A stretch of DNA of 64,000 nt. Origin: Tubiluchus corallicola (taxonomy: Eukaryota > Priapulida > Priapulimorpha > Priapulimorphida > Tubiluchidae). The notes beneath the pieces are model-generated. The model was given only the letters and a program-made list of their open reading frames with translations, did not search any database and was not told the origin of the DNA. The stretch covers positions 22,501 to 86,500 of the forward strand of contig JAQGDQ010000408.1 of the NCBI GenBank assembly GCA_030141605.1, in the 5' to 3' direction. The translations under genes and the position numbers were made by a program. This document shows positions 24,401-37,231 of this stretch, piece after piece. Numbering within the stretch: position 1 is the stretch's first letter; every line of letters begins with the position of its first letter.

Positions 24401-27313
24401 ATTTTTTTCCACGGCTAACTCTTGGCCTGGGTTTCCATTTTGTATGATGCTCATTGCACTAGAACTAAAAAGTATCGAATTTCTGCCAAATTGGTGTATT
24501 AACGGCCGAGTAGTGTTGCCGCTTATAAACTAATTATCAGAACATACACGTTCATAATACAAAAAACAGACTATATAATAATCGATAATTTGGTAATGCG
24601 AAACTAAAAAACAAAGCGTGAAAAAATGTGCATTGAAAAAATTTAAAACATCATTGCTAGCCAGTGGGAAATAAACAAACTTTGATTTCAACTGACTTTA
24701 AATATTCCACGATTCAGCTTTAAACATTCACAAAGCTTTAAAAAAAATTTTCCCTCCTCCATACTGACATCTTTTGAGCTGATGAGGTAACAGAAAAATT
24801 TTTTTGTGGCCGGCCTAACTTGCACTTAGCAAATTAATGTAATTTATTTATTTCATAAACATGTGACATGGTTACAATCAAGGAAGTTTATGTTACAGTA
24901 CAATGCTATGAAACACAATAACTAAATTATTTTATAATACATCAACAATGCTCAGACAAACCTTAACCCTTTCCTACCCGTTGTAGTGGGATACGAGAAT
25001 ATTTTCGGCCTTTAAAATTAAAAAAATTTTAAAACTGACAGTTATTTGATCTGTTAATAGTTATTTTGATTTATGTCAATAACAATAGACTAAAATGGTG
25101 ATAAAATGGCAAACTAGAAAAATCTACGTAGCATAAAAAACTGCGCAAGGTACAGTACTTTAGAGACGACTTTGTACAGATCAGCGTAGCATGCATACTA
25201 AATGTCTTAAATACTTTAAAAAATTATCAGCAGTTGCAAAATGAAGCACATTTTATGCTTCCATTGAATCCCCATGTATCCCGTGGGATACAGGCTATAT
25301 TTAGCACGCGGGCACAGGTAGAAAAAATCTAATTATTATGTGTAAACAAGATGGGCATACTGAACAAAAGTTCCAAGCCAAAAATTTTTTTCTTATTAAA
25401 AAAATAATTTGGGACTGAAAGGGTTAAAAAGCATTCGATAGGAAACAAGCTGTTATTGCAGATCATCTCATTAGTCCAATACCAAAGCTTGTATAAGAGA
25501 CTCTGACAGTGAAACAGAGATTAGCTAGTACAACAGAGATGGAGATAAACTTGCCAGTAGTGACAGTAAAAAGAGGAGAGAGAAGGGCAAAGAGAAAGGC
25601 AATGAAGAGGAAAGAGAAGGGCAAAGAGAAAGGCAATGAATAGGAAAGAGAAGGGCAAAGAGAAGGACAATGAAGAGGAGAGAGAAGGGCAAGGAGAAAG
25701 GCAATGAAGAGGAAAGAGAAGGGCAAAGAGAAAGGCAATGAATAGGAAAGAGAAGGGCAAAGAGAAAGGCAATGAAGAGGAGAGAGAAGGGCAAAGAGAA
25801 AGGCAATGAAGAGGAAAGAGAAGGGCAAAGAGAAAGGCAACGAAGAGGAGAGAGAAGGGCAAGGAGAAAGACAATGAAGAGGAGAGACGGGCAAAGAGAA
25901 AGACAACGAAGAGGAGAGAGAAGGGCAAAGAGAAAGACAATGAAGAGGAAAGAGAAGGGCAAAGAGAAAGGCAACGAAGAGGAGAGAGAAGGGCAAAGAG
26001 AAAGACAATGAAGAGGAGAGAGACGGGCAAAGAGAAAGACAACGAAGAGGAAAGAGAAGGGCAAAGAGAAAGACAATGAAGAGGAAAGAGAAGGGCAAAG
26101 AGAAAGACAAATAAGAGGAGAGAGACGGGCAAAGAGAAAAGCAATGAAGAGGAGAGAGAAGGGCAAAGAGAAAGGCAATGATATGTGATGTAACAATGAT
26201 AATGCTGATCACGTTAACTAAAATTATGATTAAAAATCAGAGATTAACGTATCACCTATTGTTGTAGGCGTCGTGGCACTTTCATTATTTCACCGATGTG
26301 GTAGTCAAAATGAACAAACAACTACAGTTATGAGAGAAGTTTTATGGAAAGATAAAAGCAATACTCACATGGATCTGCATGTCATTCATAGCTTGTGTTA
26401 CGTCTTCATAACCCTTTTTCTCAAAATTTTTCATAGCGTTGTCTATTCCACCTTTGAACGAGTCGAATATCTGAAAGCACCAAGTATGTACATGATTAAA
26501 TAAGCTCAAATGAGCACTGACCGACGGCCACGTCATTTTTGTGTCAACAAGAAGATCGTTTTACGTTGTTTTGTAACGTTTGTAGCGAAGCAGAAAATCT
26601 GTAGACTTTGAAACTTTGATTTTGTTGCTTTTGTGTGATATAATTTTTGCCCTAAGTTGAATTCCATTTTGCTTTGCTTTTGATAAATTCTTTTACCTTC
26701 AGTTGAATAGTGTTTGTTTTGTAAAATTTCTGCATTGAGCTTCATTTTGTTTGATATAATTTTTTTCTACAAGTTAAATTCCGTTTTGCATTGCTTGTGA
26801 TAACTTCCTTTTATTCTGAGTGGAATTGCGTTTTTGCTTTGAGTTGATTTTTGTTGCTTTTGTTTGATATTATTTTTTGCTCTACGTTGAATTTCATTAA
26901 TTTTTTGCTTGATGTTTGCCTTGTTATGCTTTGAATTGCATTTCTGCTTTGAGTTGATTTTTGTTGCTTTTACCTTTTATATATACAAAAACACCTAAAA
27001 AATGTCATGAGCCTGTAAGTAAACTTGTATTTTTAATAAGGGGCAGCTGACCAAGTGACCAATAGGTCTTTTGCTGCTCCTTCTCAGTTGCAATGAAATG
27101 AAAAAATAATTATGTCGAATTTTAACTGCTAGTCAGAAATAAATTGAATTGAACTGATGAAAAACGACAAATAATAAAATCGATGTAAAATTGATGAGTA
27201 AAAAAATCATTTAATTACTCAAACGCTTGTTTGTCACACAAACCACTTTATGTCACACAATTTGAGTTTGACAAAAGTCGCGAATTCTGCTACTGCTACT
27301 ACTATTACTGCTG

Positions 27314-27374
<61 letters not shown>

Positions 27375-28628
27375 AACTACTACTACTGCTACAATTAGTA
27401 CTACAACTGCTGCTACTACTACTGCTACTATTAATACTACAACTGCTGTTACTGCTAGCACTACTGCTACTGCTAACACTACTGCTAAAAGACCCATAAC
27501 TTGATACTAGTTTATTATTCTTAACTTATCATCACAGTATCATCCCCCTATTCTACCAGCATTGAATTCGATCTCAACTAAAACAATGACTTATACACAG
27601 CTATATCTCTCTGATCGAAGATGTTAATCAATTCATGTAGGCTGAGAAGTCACGTCACATTCATTTATACATCTCATTACAAAACACTTCAAGCTGTTAC
27701 AAATGTCACACATCACCTGACAGGCGCTTGCTCATCTTGCAAATGTTGCTGATGACTCAAAGAATATAAAATTTCGCAAATCTACAAATGCCACCGTATT
27801 ACTGAGACATATCCTCTGAATTATGATGAAACGCTGATGCTGCAATGAAAGCTTTTTTGCTTTTACCACATGGTAACAGCTTGCCATTATCAGGGGCCAT
27901 CCACATAAAATGATATGAAATTTTTGACTGATTTCGAGGACTTGATCTACCTTGCGTTATAATGGCGTCATCAGATTCCCCATCACCTACCTACCCCTTA
28001 TATTGATATCGATATACACCTATGTAGCTTTTTGTACATTTTATTCTTCCTCCTCCCAACAACAGGCAACAACATCCGGTTAATTAACGGGAAACCATAA
28101 GTGGATTATACTGGCACTGGCGGCACAGCACACCACAAATCGTTCTTTCTTGAGCAGGTATAAAGTAACACACTGAGTGTAAATCAAAGACAATATCAAG
28201 TTGTAAAACATTTGCCAATATCTTTTTAAAAATACTAACGTTTGTCTCTACACATTTTGCACATACCTTGCCTTTGAAATAGTACGCTGAGATTCCTGCT
28301 GCCAATTCAGCAATGAAGATGATGAATAAAATGGCCGAATACTGAAAAATATTTAAATGAATTCATATTAACATTAAAATATGTACTAAAATAGCGAGGA
28401 CAACTATATTATAGGTCAGAGGCAGGGAAAAAATTTTGCCCTCCTAATAAAACATTGCCTTTTTGGTTGCCCGCAACACATTTACCTTCGTGTATAAGTG
28501 AACAGTGTTTGAGGCTTTTCCTGTGCAGTATTTCTTATTTGTATTATATCCATTGAAGGCCCTTTCACTAGATATTGTACATGAAACTATTGTAAATGTG
28601 TAAGGTGAAATAAATGACTTACTACTTA

Positions 28629-28678
<50 letters not shown>

Positions 28679-31600
28679 TACTTACTTACTTACTTATACA
28701 ACTTTGTTTTCTTGTTCAATGTGGGTAAAAATACGCAAGATGCAGCTAGTAACTGAGTGCTATGCTAAATACCAGGTTTACAACACATTCTGAGTTTTCC
28801 ATTTAACTTGCATTACACCTCTAAGTCAGATCGAAACAAGTCAGGGCATCAAGAGGTTTTGCGACTGCCGTACTGACGAACCAAGGCCGTTGAAGATGAG
28901 AAACACAATTTCTGCAAACGTAGACATGGTCAGGCAGCTACCGTGATTCTGCAAAGCATCACTCAGTTCTATGTTCAGACATTGTTGTTGGCATCCTTCC
29001 TGTCTCGGAAGACAATGGAGTGTGCCCCAAGAGAGTCAGTTATTGATCACATTGATGGAGCTGCAGCATCGACTGTGGCTGAGCAGTGCGATCCTTGAAC
29101 GTCTACAGGGCGCATGCCTGGACAAGGTGTATGGAGATCCTGAGTTGCCCAGACAACAGGAACTCCCTCTCTTCCTCCCTGGTGTAGTCCGTAGGAAAGC
29201 GGAGCGATACGTTTGGCACCAGGTTGGCTGCAGGAGCTGCCGGAGTCAGTGAGCATACTGCACTGGTCCGCCTTTGGGGCTCCACTCCTGATTTACTCCT
29301 CTACACATATCCGTTGGTCAAACATAATGACAACCAAACTGTTGTGGACTATATTCATCAGTGCCTTAAATGTTTTGCACAGTAATCACTGCTACTGCTA
29401 GCACTGCTATAATAATGTAAAATGTGTTAATTACATTGTTACCATTTCGCTTAATATGATTTTAATACGTTTACGATGATAATTGTATAAATGTATTCAA
29501 CTAAATGTTGGACTAACATAATTTGGCATTTTCCATTCAAACAACTTTAGTTGCAATCATAATATGCGTGCTGGCAAACCTAAACCATTTATAAGAAGGC
29601 ACAGTTAAAACTACATTAAGATGCTTCAAAGTAGAATGCACCAAAAATTTGGTCAAATGTCAGTTTCTTGTTTTTTAGAAGGACAAACAGTAAATATATT
29701 GGACTTTTATATTCTAGCATAAAATTACCGAAAAAATGTTCAAAAAATACTAAAAACCTAATTTTATAACCCCGTACCCAGTTCTCTGGCTAGAACCTAG
29801 TACTGCAATCATAAAAAACTACTATTTTCAAACTCAAATTGTAGCTCGTGGAAACAGTCATTTTGCTTCAAAATCTCATTCCACCTGTCGTAGGCATTGA
29901 GGTGTCAATAAGTATCAGAGTATTCTATCCACTTCTATCTGCAGCTAACAGTGTAAGTTTTTCTACTGTGTTTCTAAGTTGTTGAACATCTTTATTTATC
30001 TTAGCTATCCAAGTTGTTTTAGGTTTACCAGGTAGGTTTTTGTAAGGTTTTAAGGCTTCCTTTAAGACAATTCTTACTGGTGCTTCATTTGGTAATCTTA
30101 GAAGATGGCCTAGCCATCTTAATCTTCAGATCTTGACTTTTGAACTCCAATAAATTTCTTTTGTTCTGGTGTGCAAATCTTCATTTTTGATTATGTATGG
30201 CCATCTTATCTTTAAATGTTCCTAAGAAGACTTCTATGAAATGTGTCAATCTGCTTTGTTTTCAGCAATCGTTAAACCCCAAGTTTCACTGTTGTACATA
30301 AATATACTGGTAACATAAGCATTAAATAATCGAAGTGTTACGTTAAAACTTAATTTCTTGCTGGTTAATACATCTTGTGCTGAAGAAAAGCATGCATTGC
30401 TTGTTGCTTTCTGCTTTTAATGTCATTTTTTCTGCTGCCAAGCCCAAATTTTCATGAGGAAATTCCATCTACTGGATTTAAACATAGCTTCAATATGTTC
30501 TTGCAAAGTCCGTAGCAACCAACATTTGCGAGGTTTCTAAGTGTTTTGTAGAAACGTGACAAAAAGCAATGGCTAACTTCAATAGAGATTTTCTCAAGAT
30601 TATGTTTTTCAATGTGCAGCCTGCACCTCAACTTCAACTTGGATTATCTCAGATTAGAAATAACATAGAGCGATGAGCTTTGTATCAAAATGATCCTCGT
30701 GAAATAGAGATTTAGAAAGTACAAATAACTAGAAAAGCTTAATTGCCGACTTATGGACGATTTTGATAATTTTTACACAGCTGCTAGTAGTAAAAAGTTT
30801 GCATTGTTAAAGAAGAAAGAAGTATAGAATGATTCTTGGCAAATGCAGCGCACAACAAGGCGCATTTTCACAAGGTGCTCTCACTTTTTCAAGTTCAATT
30901 TTGCAATTAATTAACTCATAATTACAACTTACAATGTATAACAAGAACACGTTGCCTTTAGCTGTACAGTAACAACCCATAAAACCTAATACGACAACGA
31001 AGGATCCGATACCGATCATGATATAAGGAGTGTTGGTGTAGTAATTCTCCATCAACTCCGTGTAAATCGTTAACTTTAACTTGGTATAAACTCCTAACCC
31101 GAGAATAGCTATGCCAGTAATCTGTAAGAAAGAAACAGAAGGTTTAACAATAAATATGTTTACGCATGACGAAAAAGTTCTTCTTCTTATGAATTTCTTC
31201 ATAACACTGTAATCTTTCTGTGGAACTTTCTTGTACACATGCTGGACATTGCATCATATGATGGGAGTTGTTACGGAAAGACTTACATACAAAAACTAGC
31301 ATCTATGCTGGGCATTATTACAGAAAACTAAAACACAAAAATTATCATCTATGGTAGGCATTGTTCCGGAAAACTAAAATACAAAAATTAGCATCATATG
31401 GTAGGCATTGTTCCAGAAAACTAAAATACAAAAATTAGCATCATATGCTGGGCATTCTTATGGAAAACTAAAATACAAAAATTATCATCTATGCTGGGCA
31501 TTATTACAGAAAACTAAAATACAAAAATTAGCATCTATGCTGGGAATTGTTACGGAAAACTAAAACACAAAAATTATCATCTATGCTGGGCATTATTACA

Positions 31601-34600
31601 GAAAACTAAAATACAAAAACTAGCATCTATGCTGGGAATTGTTACGGAAAACTAAAATACAAAAACTAGCATCTATGCTGGGAATTGTTACGGAAAACTA
31701 AAATACAAAAACTAGCATCTATGCTGGGCATTGTTACAGAAAACTAAAATACAAAAATTTTTTTTGCACTCTACACCCGATGCCTCAAACATTGGATTAG
31801 TGAAAGAATATTTCTTATAATGTGCTTAATATCTCCTATGCAAAAACTAAATTAAAAAAATAACCTTAAAAATGAAAAAAGCTTCATCAAACAAGGAACT
31901 GAGGACATCTATTTTCTATCGAAAGAAATATTGTCATCAAAGAAGCCTTTATTTAAATCTTAACAGAATCTACACAATATTTTTCTTTTTTTTTTAGTTT
32001 TTACTTTTCCATTCATTTGTAAAGTGATGGTCCATGACTTAATTATCATAAACACTTTGGAATTATAGGTGTTAAAGTGGGTAACATGTACTTCAAGATG
32101 TGATTGGATATGAAAAAGTGTCCTGTTTTCCTTTAATGGTGGATCGTTGTGATGAGACCATACTGTACCAAAGTCATCATCAAGACTAACCCTGGCCAAG
32201 TCCAGACAGTACACAAAATTCTACGTTCTCCCTCAATTTCCCGAGATCCCGGTGGGGTAGTCCGCTACTGCCAAACTGTATCAGTAATTATAATTCGAAA
32301 CAAGCATTAAAATAGGAAAGCTTAAACACCAAACTGCATTGAATGATTTGGACGTACAGGGTTAAGGCACATTTACACTAGTGGGATTTCTCCCTTATAG
32401 CAAACTCCAAACTGTGAACTGCATTGCGAATTACTGTCGACAAGCCATTGCAAACTCCCTGGCAGATGCTGTGAGTTGATTTCCCACAAGTCACTGTCTA
32501 GTGGGAACACCTCAATGAGTTACTCTTGGCAAGCCATTGCAAACTCCCCACCAGTTGCTGTGAGTTGATTTCCCTTAAGTCACTGTCTAGTGTGAACACC
32601 TCAAGGAGTTACTCTTGGCAAGTTTCGTGCAGTGAATGGAGAAAAAAAGTGCTTACTGTCAGAAAGTAACTCGCAGTAAGTTTTACTCTCTAATTTGAAC
32701 ATGCTTGTGAGTTACTTGGCAGGTTAACTTGACAAGAAAACTCGCTAGTACTACACCTGTGGCAACAGGCATCATTATTGGTAATCACATTACCAACACA
32801 TGATTAAACCAGCATGGTTGCAAGTTATCTTAATGAATAATATACCAAGGAAGAAGATTATGCAGGAGGATGGTGGAGAAGGATGCTGGAGAAGTGATGC
32901 TGGCTATTAATAATCAGCTCAAAGTACCCGCATCTGTCTGCACTTATTAAAGAAAGTCATCAGTATGTTGGGTTTATTTTACTGTTATCACTTAAACTTA
33001 GAAAAATATAACAAAGAAATTTGCAAAGTACTGTCTATAAAGCACAAATTTAAAATATACTACCTCTGAATAGAAATTTTCAGACGTAGTGGTTGCCACC
33101 ATTCACTTGAAAGTTATGACGTAACTAGAAGACTTCCTTATTTTTCCTAAGCACTTCGCAGCTTTCCGAAAGTGCATCTGCTTAAACTAATTCAAATTTC
33201 TGCAGTTTACCTAAGGTTCACGCAAAGATGTCACGAAATTAGAGGTCTAATTTTTTTGTAAAAAACAGTTGTATAAAAAAACGTGAACTCGCTCAACTTC
33301 AAATATCGAACATCTACAAATCAACTAGTTTTCATTAGCTCTAGGCAAATATTTGAAGCAATAAACAGGTTCCTCCGTGAAAAATGACTCTTTGCGTATG
33401 GAAAACCAAGCTGAATTAATCAATCAAACTTAGACATTTTAGACACTTGTGTACAGATAGCCTCAAGCTGCTTTGATTTAATTTCCCATTTATTGTGGTT
33501 CTGCTTATTCCTGCAAATGAAAACTGAGACGTGGCTTTTACTAGTAAAATAAAAACAGCAGGGTTAAAAACTAAAAAGTTACCCGGTCATCACCTAACAA
33601 CACATTTGTGTACACTTGACAACGCCTCGTAGCCCTTGCTGTTGTCATAGTAACCGTTTTAACAGCTAGCTAGATAACGTTTAGACACAGCTTTAGAAAT
33701 AACAGTGTAGATATAGTCCATTTTTTCATAGTTCATTTTTTCTTGTTCCCAAACAAGATTCTGCTAGTAAATCATTCTACATCATACAAACCTATGTATA
33801 ATTAAGTAAAGTCTACGTAAAAAAACAAGGAAATTGTGTAGCCAACAACAACTATAGTTCCTGAATTGATGCGGCAGACAGCTTTGCCCACATGTCACTA
33901 GACAACTGAAGTTGAGATGCGTCACTTAACCTTTGACCTACTGCTCGAACTGTTTATTTATCTGCACACTATTTTAACATTTGCACGGCCTCAAAGTGTG
34001 ATGAGTGCCCGACGTGATTAACTCCTTCAGGACCGCACCATTCAAAATAGGTTTTATATGACCTATGACGTTTTCTGCTACTGTATGGGCACAAACATAA
34101 TTAAATGATTACAAATTAGTAACTATTCTATTCAGGAGAGTCTCGACTAGCCAATCATGTTATTTGTTTAAGCAGATAAAATTAAGAGAATGGCGGCAAC
34201 CACCACATCTGAAAATTTCTATTCAGAGGTGACATACTTTAAATTTGTCCTTTATAGACAGTTTTTTGAAAATTTCTTTGTTATATATCTCTAAGTTTTA
34301 GTGACAACAGCAAAATAAGCACAACATAATGAGTGACTTCTTTTCCTTTAAGACTGAAACATAAAAGTGCTTTCAGATCAAAGAAGTTCATAAAATAGAA
34401 AAAGTCACCTAATTTTTGCTTAGTTTACACAGTGTAGTGGACAGCATAATTATCACAAACTGCACTATAGTACACCGTATACATGTATATATAATAATTT
34501 TATTCATGGTTTTTCTAGGATGAAATAATAATCACAATAATATTATAATAAGTTAAGTATCTGTTTAATAAACTGATGGCAAGGCAGACACGTCAAAAAA

Positions 34601-37192
34601 CTACAATTACGTAGGGGCAGTAGTGATAAACTGCCCAAAGAAATTACCCATTAGGAAACTTTCCCACTTATGTATCAAGTGCTTAATGCTTAGATCACTT
34701 AATGACCATTATACCATTAAGTTCTCATTAGGATTACTATCAGTCATTACCTGTCACTTGTAATAAGTATCGGGCAGAACAAAGTGCATTAGCAGTTTAC
34801 CCATATTTTCTTATTTTCAAAATTACTCTTTCATTGATTGTGAAAGTAATATCACAAAGCAAATGGGTAATTTTGTTACAAATTACACTCTTTACAAACA
34901 TAAACATTGTGCATTCATTGTGCTGTGGTGTAAAACTTGAAATAGCTTTAATGTTGCACTAAAAGAGTGTCGAAACTTGCACAATTTTAAAGGAAAACTG
35001 GGCGATTTTTTTAATCCTACTCCATTTTGACGCACGGTAAAAGGTATACGTTTTAATAAAGTCATATAATAAAGCCAAAGTGTTTTTGGTAATTAAATAA
35101 TAAATAAAGATTTAATTAACGCTCAATGAGCCCAATTACTGATGACATCACAAGTGAACGTGACTTTCAACAGGACAAACGTTCAGTGAGCGTGTGACAC
35201 ACGTTTGTGAGCGTGTGACACACGTTTGTGAGCGTGTGACACACGTTTGTGAAACTGTGATATACAAAAAACCCTGGAAATTGTAAAATTAAAATTTCAA
35301 GTTTACCACTGTGCTCACGAATGAGCTCTCGAACGTGTGCATCACATCACAACTGAACAGCTCTGGAATGAGTGGTACAGCACCTGTTTTTTTAGTACAA
35401 CGCAAGCACTAGTACCCATCTAACTAACAAATGGTGAAATGCATGTAACAGTGAAGAACTAGCCATCCGAACGCGTAATTATCATTCTGTGATAATAATT
35501 CTTTCACGTAAGTTATTCTTGAAAAAAATAGTATGTTTTCTTTCAATATTCTATACGGTAGGCGCTTTTGAGTGGGTCCAGTTCCCATTGAAAAACAGAT
35601 TAATTGACAAAAACGAATCGAATTTAGTGCTTTGTTTATGCTGAAAATTTCTAAACTATTATATTTGCGTAATATCATTGTCCTCTTTCTTTGCCTATTA
35701 TAATCATCTAAAATTGGCCAGTCAATGTGGCTGGGTCCCCGCCGGGAGAGTTTGAAGATAGTGAATAGGGGTCGAAATCTGAATCTTTCCAGATGACTCA
35801 CGTGATGACCCTTGTGTGTGTGCCATTGTAGATTGTATGATTTACAATTTGTTTGTGTGTGGTGTTGATGTCATTTGAGTTTAATTATACTGCAGTAAAC
35901 AGTTTTGATTGCACAAAACACCATAAAGTATGAACAATTGTTTTTTATTTGAATAAAATTGCTTTGTCATTATCAAAAAACTAAAAAACTGAAGTTTTTA
36001 GTGTCGGTGAATTGAGAGTTACAAAATTTTTATCGAAACTGCAAATTCCTACATTGCACAAGTACAATTTTCAATGTACTTCTTTCATTAACTAAACTCA
36101 TTGATTTTCTCAGTTATATTAAAGTTCGTAATAAAGAAAAAGATCTCGCCTAGATGGCGCTCATCTCTGTCAAAACACGGCAACACAAGAACAGAGCTCT
36201 AAAGGTAGACGAACTTTCGTCTTAAAACATAATCTCGCCTTTAAGAGTAGAAGATAAGACGGACAAGTGATCAAGCGTGAGGATAACATTCGTAGTTACA
36301 GCACAAAGAATGCAATTACCTAGGTATTTACAGCAAACCTAAGCCTGACTTACTGTACGCTTAAAACGCCCACTTAAGTGCCAGTCTAAATTTTTTTTAA
36401 AAAATCATAATGTATCACATACTCTCATAGTTTAATATACTTATTGTACCTATAATACAGATCTCTGATATGATATTTACTGTTATATAGTTTCACGGCA
36501 CTTATTAGTTATGTACATTAGTATAAATCACTGACATTCTATATATACATAAGTCTGAATCATAGTCATATTATATTTACTGCCATAGATTCACGGAACT
36601 TATTAGTTATTGTACGCAAGTACAAATCACTGATATATATTTATACTTATAGTTAATGTTTCATATGTGAACGCGAGCATGAATCACATGAATGACTGAA
36701 CATGACAATCATTAACATTGACTGCTGTAGTTGCCAATGTAAACATTACACGCATCTAGAATATGAATCACTGCTATTACAGTCTAGCAGCACTTGAAAT
36801 TGTTTGCTGCTATCGCCTAGCTGATGTTTACAGACAGTCAAGTTACCAATATTTAAATACCATCGTATGTCAAACCACAAAGTTGCATTTAATAGCTGTA
36901 CCATGTGTAGATACTTTCTTAAAGCCAGAGAAAAATCGATAATTTTTATCACGTGCAGTGCTTTTTTTTAAATGCACATGTAGTTACTTATAGTATGCTA
37001 AAATTCAAGTTGCCAATATTTAAATACCATCATATGTCAAACCAGAAAGTTCCATTTAATATACATGCAGGGCCGGCCTTAGGTAATTGGAGGCCCTAGG
37101 CGAAGTGAATTTGGTGGCCCCAAATGAAATAGAATAAAAAATAAATACGAAAAAATGAAATTACGCAATTTACGAGAGAGAGAGGGGGGAGA

Positions 37193-37231
<39 letters not shown>

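Noticed and set aside
25463-26212. 249-aa hydrophobic ORF and two overlapping ones, looking like a membrane protein
   Set aside because: Product of the 34-bp minisatellite, same peptide in all three frames.
27234-27504. Poly-Val and poly-Thr ORFs
   Set aside because: (ACT)n microsatellite.
31250-31762. Regular direct repeats that could recall a CRISPR array
   Set aside because: Contiguous 46-bp minisatellite without unique spacers, in a eukaryotic intron.
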